From an uncultured Clostridia bacterium (GTDB taxonomy: Bacteria; Bacillota; Clostridia; Christensenellales; UBA1242), in the NCBI GenBank assembly GCA_930990975.1, contig CAKNRR010000001.1, forward strand, positions 197,756-261,755: 64,000 nt of DNA, in the 5' to 3' direction. This document shows positions 27,063 through 37,231 of the stretch, one piece after another. The notes beneath the pieces were generated by a model, which worked only from the letters and a program-made list of their open reading frames with translations, did not search any database and was not told the origin of the DNA. Numbering within the stretch: position 1 is the first letter of the stretch; every line of letters starts with the position of its first letter. A program made the position numbers and the translations under genes.

Positions 27063-28259
27063 TTACTCTTGAGGATGAGGGCTTTTGTTGATGTATTGCA
27101 CCATATTGCTTGCAAGCTCAATTTTTCCATATTTGTCATCAATCATTTTCATAACCATTGAATAATCTTTGTCATTGTCAAACATAGAAATTTGCTTAAC
27201 AAAAGCGTTTGATAACATTGAACCTTTAATCCTTATTGCACGGATAGGGTAATTATATTTCCAAAAACTGTCAATGATTTTCATGCAACCCTCGGCAATG
27301 TCTTTTATTGAATTTGTTGGAGCGAATATTTTTTGGCTTTTGTGAAAAGTTTTAAGGTCCTTTGTTTTAATTGTGACTGAAAGGACGCCTGCTACTACAC
27401 GATGTTTTATCATACGAATAGAAACTTTTTCGGCGAGAAAGTAGACCACTTTTTTGACTTCTTCTCTTGAATTAATATCCTTTATTGTGGTTGTGCCATT
27501 CCCGACACTTTTTGGAGGTGGAAGTTTGAAATAATCTACGACTGGATTCTCTCTTTCGCCAAGTAAATCTTGCTTAAGTCTTATGCCTGTTATTCCCATG
27601 AGGTTGTCTAAATAAGCATCATCAAGGCTTACAAAATCGCCTATGGTTTTTATATCAATAGAAGCAAATTTCTTTTCCAATTTTCTTCCGATTCCAACAA
27701 TTGAATCTAAAGGAAGTTTATATGTGATTTGTTTAAAACTCTCTTTAGGTATGATTGTTGTAAAGTCTGGTTTTCTCATATCAGAGCCTAATTTTGCAAA
27801 AATTTTTGAAAAAGAAACGCCGACGGATATTGTAAAATGAAACTCTTTTTTTACTCTTTCTCTCAATTCATCTGCAATTTGTTTTCCGTCTTTTTTAAGG
27901 TATTTCAAACTGTCAGTGACATCAATCCAACATTCATCAAGCCCAAGAGGTTCGACAAGATTGGAATATTCAAGATAAATGTTGTGTAGTTTTTGGCTTA
28001 TATCTTCGTACAAATCATAGTGTGGGGGAAGACAAACAAGGTCAGGACAAAGAGCCTTTGCTTCGCCAATAGTTTGTCCTGTTTTGACTCCATATTTTTT
28101 AGCAACTTCATTTTTTGCAAGGATTATGCCAGTTCTTTTTTTAGGATTACCTGTCACAGCTACAGGCTTTGATTGAAGCCTTGGATTATCACTGCATTCG
28201 ACAGAAGCAAAAAAATTATTTACATCAGCATGCAAAATAACTCTCTCTTTCATTTGCAT
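27063..28259 (-). CDS. dinB: DNA polymerase IV (Y-family)
   Basis: A 398-aa translesion polymerase. Catalytic acidic motifs are ILHADVNNFFASVE near the N-terminus and GLDECWIDVTD (usually S-x-D-E-A). The helix-hairpin-helix region (KTIGDFVSLDDAYLDNLMGITG) and little-finger domain (SVGNGTTTIKDINSREEV) are present. The first two codons encode two methionines (MQMK); either may start. The gene is divergent from the next gene with only a 44-bp gap. The C-terminus lacks an obvious beta-clamp-binding peptide. Confidence 0.93.
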   Translation of the reverse strand: MQMKERVILHADVNNFFASVECSDNPRLQSKPVAVTGNPKKRTGIILAKNEVAKKYGVKTGQTIGEAKALCPDLVCLPPHYDLYEDISQKLHNIYLEYSNLVEPLGLDECWIDVTDSLKYLKKDGKQIADELRERVKKEFHFTISVGVSFSKIFAKLGSDMRKPDFTTIIPKESFKQITYKLPLDSIVGIGRKLEKKFASIDIKTIGDFVSLDDAYLDNLMGITGIRLKQDLLGERENPVVDYFKLPPPKSVGNGTTTIKDINSREEVKKVVYFLAEKVSIRMIKHRVVAGVLSVTIKTKDLKTFHKSQKIFAPTNSIKDIAEGCMKIIDSFWKYNYPIRAIRIKGSMLSNAFVKQISMFDNDKDYSMVMKMIDDKYGKIELASNMVQYINKSPHPQE

Positions 28260-28303
28260 TTAAACTCCTTTATAATGTATAATTAGTAAGAAAAAGGTGT
28301 TTT

Positions 28304-29272
28304 ATGCAAATAGAAAAAGAGAAGATGAAATTATATCCATTTTATAACCACTATTGTGATGCACTATATGCGTCCCTTGGAGAATTTTTGACTATTGATG
28401 AAGAAAATATAAATCAAATTTTATCAAACCTGACAGCTGAAGATTGGTCGGCGATGTGTGATTATTGCGTTGTGAAAAATATAAAAGCAGGAGTAAAGGA
28501 GCTTAACTTAAAGGTGTATCACTATGGTGATGGACTAAAAGCTCTTGATAAGTATGCAATAAAGGGGAAGGAAATTATTTCAGCAAAAGAAATGAATGTG
28601 CTTCCAACAAGTGCTATGGTTGGTGATAGACTTTTGCTTGAGGTTGAAAGCTTGCTTGATTATCAACAAGATTACTTAAATGATTTGGTTGGTTTTTCAG
28701 CGAAGACCGACATTCCAGTACTTTTCAAGATAGGACAAAAACTTGATGAAGTTGGCAAACTTGTCAATATTTACAGAAAGTCGCCTATGGAAATACTTGA
28801 AAATTATGGATTTTTAGATAGAGAATGCTATATTTATGGGCTTAACTTTATTGATAAAGAGGACCAAAAGTTATTGTCACAATATGATGTAAAAATTATC
28901 TTCTCTCCAATCAGTGATGGAGAAGAGGGGTTGGGTGCAATAAATTTATATAATTTTATTTATAATGAATTAAAGTTTGGTTTTTCAAGCGGAAAATGTT
29001 ATAATATCAATATGCTTGAAGAGTGCAAACTGGCAAAAATCAACACATCAAATCTTATGTACGACAACAAACTTTTGACGATTGAGCAATTGCTAAGCGG
29101 AGTGATTGTTGACTACGATTTTCAAGAGGATGAAAAGATAGAAATAGATTTAGATGAATGTGAGCCTTTTGAAAACATATTAAATAAGAGAGTTGATTTA
29201 AAGCAGGATGACTTTTTCGCTCTTAGGCAAAAAGTGATTGAAATAGCAGGAAAAATAAAGGAGAAAATTTAA
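28304..29272 (+). CDS. Degenerate amidohydrolase-like protein
   Basis: A 322-aa protein whose second half follows the layout of MTA/SAH deaminase-type amidohydrolases: SPMEILENYGFLDRECYIYGL, then DQKLLSQYDVKIIFSPISDGEEG, then GFSSGKCYNINMLEECKLA. In active members these positions carry A-H-C, H-N-P-x-S-N and G-T-D-G; here the histidine, asparagine and aspartate metal or substrate ligands are replaced by Y/G, S-P-I-S and S-S-G. It is therefore probably a non-catalytic structural or regulatory relative. It begins with AAGGTG and is adjacent to tex (its stop overlaps the tex start). Confidence 0.6.
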   Translation: MQIEKEKMKLYPFYNHYCDALYASLGEFLTIDEENINQILSNLTAEDWSAMCDYCVVKNIKAGVKELNLKVYHYGDGLKALDKYAIKGKEIISAKEMNVLPTSAMVGDRLLLEVESLLDYQQDYLNDLVGFSAKTDIPVLFKIGQKLDEVGKLVNIYRKSPMEILENYGFLDRECYIYGLNFIDKEDQKLLSQYDVKIIFSPISDGEEGLGAINLYNFIYNELKFGFSSGKCYNINMLEECKLAKINTSNLMYDNKLLTIEQLLSGVIVDYDFQEDEKIEIDLDECEPFENILNKRVDLKQDDFFALRQKVIEIAGKIKEKI

Positions 29273-31422
29273 TGGAAATAGTAGAACAACTTGCACAGGA
29301 ATTTGGTTTAAAACAAGAGTATTCACAAAATATTATAAACTTATTGGATGAGGGATGTACAATACCTTTTATTGCGAGATATAGAAAGGAAATGCACGGA
29401 ACATGTGACGACCAAACTTTAAGAGAATTTGCAGATAGATTGAAATATTTGAGAAATTTGAATGATGAAAAAGCAAAGGTCGAAAAAGCTATAACAGAGC
29501 AAGGCAAGTGGACAGATGAGCTTAAAGAAGCACTGGCTAATGCAAAGACTTTGACAGAGGTTGAAGATATTTATAGACCATATAAGCCAAAGAGAAAGAC
29601 AAGAGCATCTGTAGCTATTGCAAAGGGACTTGAAGAACTTGCAAATATTCTTGAGATGCAATCAAAGAAGTATGTTATAAGAGATGAAGCTGCAAAATTT
29701 ATAACAGAAGAAGTGCCAACTGTTGAGGAAGCTTTGCAAGGCGCAAAGGATATAGTTGCAGAAAGAGTTTCAGATAATGCTGAACTTAGAAAAGAGTTAA
29801 GACAACTTATTGAAAATAAAGCATTTATAAAATGTGAACTTGTTGAAAATGAAAATAGTGCAACTTATGAAACTTACGCTAATTTTAAACAAGAAGTGAA
29901 AAATATTCCAAGCCATAGAATTTTGGCAATCAATCGTGGAGAAAAAGAGAAGTGCTTAAAAGTTGACATAGAGATTAATCCAGAATTAACAATGGCTGTT
30001 GTAAATAAGTATTTCAAAAAGGACAATGAGGACACAAATGCTCTTATGGAAGAAACCTTGCAAGATGCTTATGACAGATTGTTGTTCCCATCACTTGAAA
30101 GAGAGTGCAGAAATAATTTGACTGATAGAGCAAACGAACAAGCAATCAAGATGTTTGAAGTAAACTTGAAACCATTGCTCATGGAAGCACCTCTTAAAAA
30201 TAATATAATTCTTGGTCTTGACCCAGCTTATAGAACAGGGTGTAAGATTGCAGTTATTGATTGCAATGGGAATGTGCTTGATACCACAGTTATCTATCCA
30301 ACACCACCTCAATCAAAGACAGAGGAGTCTATAGAAAAACTTAAAAAATTGATTGAAAAATATAGGGTTGATGTAATTTCAATAGGAAATGGAACAGCAT
30401 CAAAAGAGGCAGAGATTTTTGTTGCAGAACTTATCAAGCATGTTTCAAGACCAGTAAGTTATGCTGTCGTAAGTGAAGCAGGTGCATCAGTTTATTCTGC
30501 ATCAAAATTGGGTGCTGAAGAATTCCCAGATTATGATGTATCTCTTAGAAGTGCAGTTTCAATTGCAAGGAGATTGCAAGACCCACTTGCAGAACTTATC
30601 AAAATTGATGTTAAGTCAATTGGTGTAGGGCAATATCAACATGATATGCCACAAAACAGATTAACAGAGGTTTTGACAGGTGTCGTTGAAGACTGCGTAA
30701 ACAGTGTTGGTGTTGACTTAAATACAGCAAGCCCATCATTATTAAGCTATGTGTCAGGACTAAATATGTCCATAGCAAAAAATATTGTAAACTATAGAGC
30801 AAAAGTTAAAGGCATAAAGAATAGAGCAGAACTTTTAGAAGTTCCAAAACTTGGACCAAAAGCATACGAACAATGTGCTGGTTTCTTGAGAGTTGTTGGC
30901 GGAGATGAAATTTTGGACAACACAGCAGTGCATCCAGAAAGCTATGAAGCAACAAGAAAACTTTTAAAACTTTTTGATATGAGTGAAGAGGATGTAAAGA
31001 ACGGCAATATTACAAATCTTCCAAAACTTATAGAATTGAAAGGGGAAGAGAAGGTTGCAAAAGAGTGTGAAATCGGAGTTCCAACTCTTAATGATATTGC
31101 AAAAGAATTGTTGAAGCCAGGAAGAGATATCAGAGAAAGCATGCCAAAACCTGTTCTTAGAAGTGATGTCATCACTTTGGAAGACTTGAAAGAAGGAATG
31201 GTGTTTACAGGCACAGTTCGAAATGTTGTTGACTTTGGTGCTTTTGTAGATATTGGAGTTCACCAAGATGGACTTGTTCATATAAGCCAAATTTCAGACG
31301 CGTTTATAAAACATCCATCTGAAGTACTCAAGGTTGGTCAACAAGTTGAAGTAAAAATAATGAGTGTTGATGTTGCTAAAAAGCGTATATCTCTCACTAT
31401 GAAAGGTATTGAAAAAGAGTAA
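29272..31422 (+). CDS. tex: Tex family RNA-binding protein
   Basis: A 716-aa cytoplasmic S1 RNA-binding protein of the Tex/YhgF family, implicated in transcription and RNA quality control. The order is the helical N-terminus with CTIPFIARYRKEMHG, DIYRPYKPKRKTRA, the YqgF-like domain (ILGLDPAYRTGCKIAVID), helix-hairpin-helix segments (NTASPSLLSYVSGL, LLEVPKLGPKAYEQ) and the C-terminal S1 domain (GTVRNVVDFGAFVDIGVHQDGLVHISQ). Full length. Start overlaps the preceding stop (TAATG). Confidence 0.95.
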   Translation: MEIVEQLAQEFGLKQEYSQNIINLLDEGCTIPFIARYRKEMHGTCDDQTLREFADRLKYLRNLNDEKAKVEKAITEQGKWTDELKEALANAKTLTEVEDIYRPYKPKRKTRASVAIAKGLEELANILEMQSKKYVIRDEAAKFITEEVPTVEEALQGAKDIVAERVSDNAELRKELRQLIENKAFIKCELVENENSATYETYANFKQEVKNIPSHRILAINRGEKEKCLKVDIEINPELTMAVVNKYFKKDNEDTNALMEETLQDAYDRLLFPSLERECRNNLTDRANEQAIKMFEVNLKPLLMEAPLKNNIILGLDPAYRTGCKIAVIDCNGNVLDTTVIYPTPPQSKTEESIEKLKKLIEKYRVDVISIGNGTASKEAEIFVAELIKHVSRPVSYAVVSEAGASVYSASKLGAEEFPDYDVSLRSAVSIARRLQDPLAELIKIDVKSIGVGQYQHDMPQNRLTEVLTGVVEDCVNSVGVDLNTASPSLLSYVSGLNMSIAKNIVNYRAKVKGIKNRAELLEVPKLGPKAYEQCAGFLRVVGGDEILDNTAVHPESYEATRKLLKLFDMSEEDVKNGNITNLPKLIELKGEEKVAKECEIGVPTLNDIAKELLKPGRDIRESMPKPVLRSDVITLEDLKEGMVFTGTVRNVVDFGAFVDIGVHQDGLVHISQISDAFIKHPSEVLKVGQQVEVKIMSVDVAKKRISLTMKGIEKE

Positions 31423-31445
31423 GAGTAATTCTTGCTCTTTTTTGA
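31414..31445 (+). terminator. Terminator overlapping the end of tex
   Basis: A stem AAAGAGTAAGA/TCTTGCTCTTT that includes the tex stop codon, followed by a T-run. Confidence 0.7.
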
Positions 31446-31635
31446 TAAATGTAAAAAGTGTTTTATAATGAGTTCGCTGATTTAATTTAAATTTTCTCAT
31501 AAATACAATATAATCTAAGTAAGTTAATAAACATAATACTATATATAGTTGTTTTTTTGTTCTTCAATTAATAATGCTAATTGTTTTAAATCATAATGAG
31601 TTGAGATAAATAGAATAAAAAATATGTTTAATGTA

Positions 31636-31663
31636 TTGACTATAAAACAAAATTAATTATAAT
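31636..31663 (+). promoter_or_regulatory. Promoter for the 115-aa hypothetical gene
   Basis: TTGACT (31636-31641), 16-bp spacer, TATAAT (31658-31663), about 35 bp upstream of the start. Confidence 0.65.
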
Positions 31664-31697
31664 ATAAAATAGTAAAAATTAAAATTTGGAGGAGAAA

Positions 31698-32045
31698 ATG
31701 AGTGTGGAAATAACAAGAGATGATGTTATAAGAATGAGCTATGAGCTTAATGTAATTATGACAATATTGAAAGAAAAAGAAATTGCAGATTTAATGACAA
31801 AATATCATATTAATGAGAAACAATTGCCATGTTTTTATAATAGATTGCTTACATCTAAAAGGTATTATAATTCTCAAAGAAATTCAACAAAAGCAATAAT
31901 GGATTTGCAATCAGATATAAAAGTTTATACTCTTGGTAAATTTGCTGATGGTCAATATAAGAAGGATGTTGAAGTTATGAAACCAGAAGTTTTAGTATCA
32001 ATCAAGCAGATTGCCTCAGCAACAGAATATGAAAGTGGAAGATAA
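31698..32045 (+). CDS. Hypothetical 115-aa protein
   Basis: Not recognised. The ATG at 31698 (MSVEITRDD) is chosen because TTTGGAGGAG lies 5-8 bp upstream; the track start at 31686 is a TTG with nothing before it. The protein is soluble, helical at the N-terminus (VIRMSYELNVIMTILKEKE), and has no cysteines beyond one. It stands between its own promoter and a 19-bp-stem terminator, i.e. a monocistronic unit just before the mcsA-mcsB-clpC operon. Confidence 0.6.
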   Translation: MSVEITRDDVIRMSYELNVIMTILKEKEIADLMTKYHINEKQLPCFYNRLLTSKRYYNSQRNSTKAIMDLQSDIKVYTLGKFADGQYKKDVEVMKPEVLVSIKQIASATEYESGR

Positions 32046-32086
32046 TAAATATTGTTTTTTATAGGAAAATCTCAAAAAGAAAAATT

Positions 32087-32134
32087 AAAATCATCAAAGC
32101 ATATCAACGAGATATGCTTTGATGATTTTATATA
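32087..32134. terminator. Very long perfect hairpin terminator
   Basis: A perfect 19-bp stem (AAAATCATCAAAGCATATC, 32087-32105, with its complement at 32111-32129) with an AACGA loop. The 32046-32385 gap holds this, an extended -10 promoter and otherwise AT-rich DNA. Confidence 0.85.
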
Positions 32135-32327
32135 TTTTGTTTTGAATTAGTTTTTGTTATGAATATGTTTTTGCTCTAAATAAATTTACTCTACATAAAC
32201 TGTGGGTTTGTTTCAAGTAACAATTCAAGCAACAATTGTTGATGAAAAAAGCTATAAAAATATCTACAAAATTCTTTTAATATCTTTTTATAAGCATTGC
32301 AAAATTGATGGCAATTTTATTTTATTA

Positions 32328-32336
32328 TGGTATAAT
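32328..32336 (+). promoter_or_regulatory. Extended -10 promoter for mcsA-mcsB-clpC
   Basis: TGGTATAAT, an extended -10 (TGn plus TATAAT), about 50 bp upstream of the mini-mcsA start. The -35 is poor. Upstream lies a weak ATTGC/GCAAT dyad. I see no CtsR-type AGGTCAAA repeat. Confidence 0.5.
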
Positions 32337-32385
32337 ATCAATATAGAAAATATAAATTTTAATATTTAAAAGAGAAGGGTGAAAA

Positions 32386-32556
32386 ATGAGCAAGTGTCCA
32401 TATTGCAATACATCATATAATGAAATCTTGCAGACAGGCTTTGTTGGCTGTCAACATTGCTATCAAGAAATTGAAGAATTGAAAGAAACGCTAAAAAAAA
32501 TGTATGGTGATAAGAAACATAAGGGGAAGAGAGTAAAGGCAAATGGAAATATTTGA
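32386..32556 (+). CDS. mcsA: Mini-McsA: single zinc-finger activator of McsB
   Basis: Absent from the ORF track because it has only 56 codons. It starts behind AGAAGGG and overlaps mcsB by 14 bp. The sequence CPYCNTSYNEI...GFVGCQHCYQEI matches the second zinc-binding unit of classical McsA, including the G-x-x-G-C-x-x-C-Y signature, followed by a basic tail (KKHKGKRVKA). Classical McsA is about 180 aa with two zinc units and a UVR coiled coil; here the first zinc unit and the UVR domain are absent. It probably activates the protein-arginine kinase McsB encoded next. Confidence 0.8.
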   Translation: MSKCPYCNTSYNEILQTGFVGCQHCYQEIEELKETLKKMYGDKKHKGKRVKANGNI

Positions 32557-33550
32557 TAACATAGCAATTATGTCGAGGATTCGACTTGCAAGAAATGTTG
32601 ATGGCTTAAAGTTTTACACAAAACTTCAAAGTGATATTGATGCAAATTATATAACAAACGCAGTGATAAAAACACTCGAAAAGTTTGATGTGTTTAATTT
32701 TATTTCGCTAAAGGACTTGTCATTAAATGAGTGTAATGCTTTATTTGAGCAACATTTGATAAGTAAAGAACTTATTGAAAACAAAGATATTTCTGGCATT
32801 GCCATAAGTGAAGATGAAAAAATCATAGTCATGATAAATGAAGAGGATCACATCAGGGAACAATGCCTTGAAAGAGGTTTTAATTTATATAAACCGTTTA
32901 GACGATTGTCTTCAATAGATGATGAGATTATAAACAATCTTCCAATAGCATTTAATAATGATTTAGGTTTCATAACGGCCAGTCCTTCTAATTTAGGGAC
33001 AGGAATGAGAGCTTCTGTCATGCTTTTTTTGCCTGCTTGTGTTCTTTTAAACAAATTGGAAGAGTTGATTGTAAGCGCAAATGAAAATGGACTCACATTT
33101 AGAGGGATATATGGAGAAGGAAGCAGAGGAATAGGATACTTTTATCAAGTTTCAAATCAAGCTTCACTTGGAATGGATGAAAATGAGATTATAGATAAGG
33201 TCAGTGAATTTATTTACTCAATTTGTCAAAAAGAGAAAGAGCTTCGCGACTATATTTTAGAAAAAGAGAGAGATGTTTATAAAGATAAAGCCTTGCGTGC
33301 TTATGGGATTTTAACAAATTGTTATATGCTTGAAGAAGAGGAGATGATAGAGCTTTTGTCACAGATAAAACTTGGTCAAGTGCTAGGTTTTCTTGATATA
33401 AAGAATGATGATAAATTTCAAAAATTATATTTTGAAGGCATGCACGCAAACTTAAAAGAAATATTTGAATTTTCTGATGAAAAAAAGGAAAATATTATAA
33501 GGGCGTCGTATATATCTAACAAGGTAAGACAATTAACAAAGGAGGTATAA
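32543..33550 (+). CDS. mcsB: Protein-arginine kinase McsB
   Basis: A 335-aa member of the guanido-phosphotransferase family that phosphorylates arginines on proteins to mark them for ClpC-ClpP. SRIRLARNVDGLKF is the N-terminal ATP-binding motif, INEEDHIREQ is the E-x-H substrate motif, TASPSNLGTGMRASVMLFLPA is the guanidine-binding loop, and GIYGEGSRG is the phosphate-binding loop. It overlaps the mini-mcsA end and is followed within 1 bp by clpC. Confidence 0.95.
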   Translation: MEIFDNIAIMSRIRLARNVDGLKFYTKLQSDIDANYITNAVIKTLEKFDVFNFISLKDLSLNECNALFEQHLISKELIENKDISGIAISEDEKIIVMINEEDHIREQCLERGFNLYKPFRRLSSIDDEIINNLPIAFNNDLGFITASPSNLGTGMRASVMLFLPACVLLNKLEELIVSANENGLTFRGIYGEGSRGIGYFYQVSNQASLGMDENEIIDKVSEFIYSICQKEKELRDYILEKERDVYKDKALRAYGILTNCYMLEEEEMIELLSQIKLGQVLGFLDIKNDDKFQKLYFEGMHANLKEIFEFSDEKKENIIRASYISNKVRQLTKEV

Positions 33551-33551
33551 A

Positions 33552-35999
33552 ATGAATTATCAATCATCAACATTTTCGGACAATATCCAAAAAGTTATAA
33601 AAAATGCAAGCAAATTTGCTTTAAGGTTTGGCTCTAATTTGATAGGTAGCGAACATATACTTTATGGACTTACAAGTGTAAAAGATTGTCTTGCCAGTCA
33701 ATACCTTGCAGAAGAAGGAGTTAGCGAACCTAGTTTATTTGAATTTTTTGAAGACAATGTAAGTGAGGACAATATATTGTTTTCAAATGAAGTTGAAATG
33801 ACACCAAGAACAAAGGACTTGTTTAGAATTGCACAACAAATTGCACTTCAAATGAACCACTCATTTATAGGGACAGAACATTTGCTTTTAGCGCTTCTTT
33901 CAAGCACAGGCAGTGTTGCTTATAGAATTTTGGTTGGTCAATATGGAGTCGATATTGACAATTTGAAAAATAAAGTTACAAAAGCATTGATGTCAAACAA
34001 TGTTAGCGACGAAGGAAAGGAAACAACAAACAAACAAGCTGGCTCAACATTGCCAGAGAAATTGCTTGATATGGGGACAGATATCACATTAAAAGCAAAG
34101 GAGCATAAGCTCGACCCTGTTATCGGAAGAGAAGAGGAAATTCAAAGAGTTGTTGAAATACTTTGCCGAAAGACAAAAAACAACCCTGTGCTTATTGGTG
34201 AGGCAGGCGTTGGTAAAACAGCTGTTGTAGAAGGACTTGCGCAAGCAATTGTTGCAGGTGATGTCCCTGAAGTATTGAAAGATAAGGTCATATATTCGCT
34301 TGAAATTGGCGGACTTATGGCAGGGACAAAATACCGTGGATCAATGGAAGAAAAGCTCAAAGATGCCATAGAAACCATTATAGCAAGCAAAAACATCATT
34401 GTATTTATTGATGAAATCCACACTTTGGCACAAGCTGGCTCAGAGAAAGGGGAAACATCTCCAGCGGATATGTTGAAACCATATTTGGCAAGAGGGGAAC
34501 TTCAAACAATAGGCGCGACAACAACAGATGAATATAGAAAGTTTATTGAGAAAGATAAAGCGCTTGAGCGTAGATTCCAGCCTATAATGGTCAACCCACC
34601 AACAGTTGAACAAACCATACAAATTCTAAAAGGCTTAAAGGATAGTTATGAAGCTTTCCATAAGATAACTATCACTGACGAGGCAATAGAAGCTGCTGCA
34701 GTGCTTTCAGATAGGTATATTTCAGATCGTAGCCTTCCAGATAAAGCAATCGACCTTATAGATGAGGCAAGCAGTAAAGCCAAAGTCAACTACACAGTAA
34801 AACCTCAAGAAATCAGACAAATCGAAGAAAAGATAAAATCATTGTCAGCAAGCAGAGATGAGGCGAGCTTACAAAGAAATTATGAAAAGGCCGCTAAGTT
34901 GCAATCAGAAATCATAAATCTTGAAAACGACTTGAAAAAGAAAGAAGATAAGTTTGATGTAAAAAAAGAAAAATCAAACAAAAACTCTATTGGAGCAAAT
35001 GAGATTGCTGCAGTTGTGGCAAAATGGACAGGAATACCAGTAACAAAGATTACAGAAAGTGAAAAGGATAGACTTATCCACCTTGAAGATATTTTGCATA
35101 AACGAGTTGTTGGACAAAATGAAGCTGTTGAAGCAGTTGCTAAAGCAATAAGAAGATCAAGGGTAGGCTTGCAAGATAGTAAAAGACCAATAGGCTCATT
35201 CTTGTTTATGGGGCAAACAGGTGTTGGTAAAACAGAACTTTGCAAAGCTATAGCTGAGGCAATGTTTGATGACGAAAACAATATTATAAGAATTGATATG
35301 AGCGAATATATGGAATCTCATAGTGTATCAAAACTTATAGGCTCGCCTCCAGGATATGTTGGTTATGATGAAGGCGGACAACTCACAGAACAAGTCAGAC
35401 GCCATCCTTATTCAGTGGTCTTATTTGATGAAATTGAAAAAGCTCACCCAGATATTTTCAATGCACTTTTGCAGATACTTGATGATGGAAGATTGACAGA
35501 TGGACAGGGTAGAACTGTATCATTTAAAAATACAATAATAATCATGACAAGCAATTTAGGTGCAAAAGAAGTTAAGGAGCATAGAAAACAACTTGGCTTT
35601 GGTGATTATGAGGAAGAGGAAGCAATTGATTCAAAGAAGATTTATATGGACGCTCTCAAAAGCAAATTTAAGCCAGAGTTTATAAATCGTATTGATGTAA
35701 TATGTATTTTTGACCCACTCACTCAAGATGACCTTGTCAAGATTGCAAAGATACTTATTTCAAATATAAATAAGAGATTGAAAGAGAAAAATCTTTCATT
35801 AAAAATAACAGAAGATGCTCTTGAATTTATTGTAAATAAGGGTTCAAATTTTGAATATGGTGCAAGACCACTTAAGAGATATATTCAACAAGAAGTTGAA
35901 GATCAAATAGCTGAAAAAATCTTGCTTGGGCAACTTAAAAATGAAGGCGAAATTATTATAGATGTCGAAGATAATAAATTGACATTTGCAAATGAGTAA
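33552..35999 (+). CDS. clpC: ATP-dependent Clp protease ATPase ClpC
   Basis: An 815-aa double-AAA+ unfoldase. Two Clp_N repeats ([12 protein letters not shown] and [13 protein letters not shown]), D1 with Walker A GEAGVGKT and Walker [10 protein letters not shown], a UVR-type coiled middle region ([20 protein letters not shown]), D2 with GQTGVGKT and LFDEIEKAH, and the C-terminal [15 protein letters not shown]. It hands arginine-phosphorylated substrates to ClpP. It is the last gene of the mcsA-mcsB-clpC operon; the usual repressor gene ctsR is not in front of it. Confidence 0.97.
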   Translation: MNYQSSTFSDNIQKVIKNASKFALRFGSNLIGSEHILYGLTSVKDCLASQYLAEEGVSEPSLFEFFEDNVSEDNILFSNEVEMTPRTKDLFRIAQQIALQMNHSFIGTEHLLLALLSSTGSVAYRILVGQYGVDIDNLKNKVTKALMSNNVSDEGKETTNKQAGSTLPEKLLDMGTDITLKAKEHKLDPVIGREEEIQRVVEILCRKTKNNPVLIGEAGVGKTAVVEGLAQAIVAGDVPEVLKDKVIYSLEIGGLMAGTKYRGSMEEKLKDAIETIIASKNIIVFIDEIHTLAQAGSEKGETSPADMLKPYLARGELQTIGATTTDEYRKFIEKDKALERRFQPIMVNPPTVEQTIQILKGLKDSYEAFHKITITDEAIEAAAVLSDRYISDRSLPDKAIDLIDEASSKAKVNYTVKPQEIRQIEEKIKSLSASRDEASLQRNYEKAAKLQSEIINLENDLKKKEDKFDVKKEKSNKNSIGANEIAAVVAKWTGIPVTKITESEKDRLIHLEDILHKRVVGQNEAVEAVAKAIRRSRVGLQDSKRPIGSFLFMGQTGVGKTELCKAIAEAMFDDENNIIRIDMSEYMESHSVSKLIGSPPGYVGYDEGGQLTEQVRRHPYSVVLFDEIEKAHPDIFNALLQILDDGRLTDGQGRTVSFKNTIIIMTSNLGAKEVKEHRKQLGFGDYEEEEAIDSKKIYMDALKSKFKPEFINRIDVICIFDPLTQDDLVKIAKILISNINKRLKEKNLSLKITEDALEFIVNKGSNFEYGARPLKRYIQQEVEDQIAEKILLGQLKNEGEIIIDVEDNKLTFANE

Positions 36000-36114
36000 G
36001 TTTTTGCAAAAATCAAGATTTATCCTATAAAAGTCAAACAAAAGTTATAATTTGCTGGTTTTTATTTGGAAAAAATTGTTTAATTTGCTAATATAAAACT
36101 ATAGGAGGAAAACA

Positions 36115-36654
36115 ATGAAAATAGATATTGTTGAAAGAGGCGGTTATAAAGTTAGCCAACATCTTGAAAGAATAATTACAGAAAAACTTGAAAGACTAAA
36201 CAAATATTTTGGTGATGAAGAAGTTAATATCAAAGTTGTTTGTTTAAGAGTTGCAAAACAAGAAAAATTGGAAATCACAGTTACATCAAAGGGGCTTCTT
36301 TATAGAAGTGAAGTGACAAGCGACAATATGTACAACAATATTGATATCGCATTACCAAAACTTGAAAAGCAAATTGTCAGAAACAATGAAAAACGCAAAG
36401 AAAAGAAAGCAAAAGGATCAAAACAAGAAAACTTCCTTCCATTTGAATTTATTGAGGAAGAACCAGAAGAATTGCCTTCAATTTACAAGAAGAAGACATT
36501 TGATCTTGACCCAATGCTTATTGATGATGCAAGATTTGCTATTGAAAGACTTGGTCATGATTTCTTCGTATTCTTGAATGCAGAGACAGGAAGAATAAAT
36601 GTCCTTTACAGGAGAAAAGATGGCAAATTTGGTCTTATCGACTTGAATTATTAA
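36115..36654 (+). CDS. hpf: Long-form ribosome hibernation factor HPF
   Basis: A 179-aa protein with the N-terminal S30AE/YfiA-type domain (KVSQHLERIITEKLERLNKYF) and the C-terminal dimerisation domain (LDPMLIDDARFAIERLGHDFFVFLNAETGRINVLYRRKDGKFGLID). It dimerises 70S ribosomes in resting cells. AGGAGG precedes the start. A strong terminator follows. Confidence 0.93.
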   Translation: MKIDIVERGGYKVSQHLERIITEKLERLNKYFGDEEVNIKVVCLRVAKQEKLEITVTSKGLLYRSEVTSDNMYNNIDIALPKLEKQIVRNNEKRKEKKAKGSKQENFLPFEFIEEEPEELPSIYKKKTFDLDPMLIDDARFAIERLGHDFFVFLNAETGRINVLYRRKDGKFGLIDLNY

Positions 36655-36670
36655 GATATTGTTCAAAATA

Positions 36671-36702
36671 AAAAAGCTAGAATTTGATTTCTAGCTTTTT
36701 TG
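36671..36702. terminator. Terminator of hpf
   Basis: AAAAAGCTAG/CTAGCTTTTT palindrome with A and T runs on either side. Confidence 0.85.
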
Positions 36703-36796
36703 TCTTAACATATAAAATTGTTTACAAGAAAATAAATTTGTTAAAAAAAAATAAATTTGTTTATATTAAAATGAAATCATAAATCAAGTCAAAATC

Positions 36797-37231
36797 TTAT
36801 CTTTCTCTTTCGTCTAAAGCAGAATCTTTTTTATTGATTTTTGGCAAAACATCTCTAATGAAGTGGTGTATATATATTTCACTATCCATATCAACAAGCT
36901 GTTTATATAAAACTCTCATTTGATTTGTGTCAAGATAGTCTGCAAAATAGTTTGCAAATTTATAGATATACTCTGCAGAAGCAGAATTTGCCATAAGACC
37001 ATATATTTGATTGATGTCATCTTGAGTGTTGTGTGATAAAGAATAGGCATATAATTGTTCAGCTGTTAAAAAGTTGCCTTTTATTGCACTAAATTCTTTT
37101 AATATTTTTTTTGTTTTAAGCAAGCTTTGATATTGTTCTTCGTCATATTTTGATATGTCAATCTCATTATAATTTTTTTCTTTTTGAATTTGATTTTTAT
37201 ATGTTTTTTCCATTGTGATTGTATTATTCAT
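36797..37231 (-). CDS. Hypothetical 144-aa protein
   Basis: Not recognised. Start follows AAAGGAG. The protein is soluble, charged and probably all-helical (TAEQLYAYSLSHNTQDDINQIYGLM), with no membrane segment or metal motif. It is a single minus-strand gene opposite hpf, with an AT-rich region upstream. Confidence 0.6.
   Translation of the reverse strand: MNNTITMEKTYKNQIQKEKNYNEIDISKYDEEQYQSLLKTKKILKEFSAIKGNFLTAEQLYAYSLSHNTQDDINQIYGLMANSASAEYIYKFANYFADYLDTNQMRVLYKQLVDMDSEIYIHHFIRDVLPKINKKDSALDERER

Noticed and set aside
32300-32386. CtsR operator before mcsA-mcsB-clpC
   Set aside because: No AGGTCAAA-type tandem heptads; the weak ATTGC/GCAAT dyad is not enough to name a regulator.
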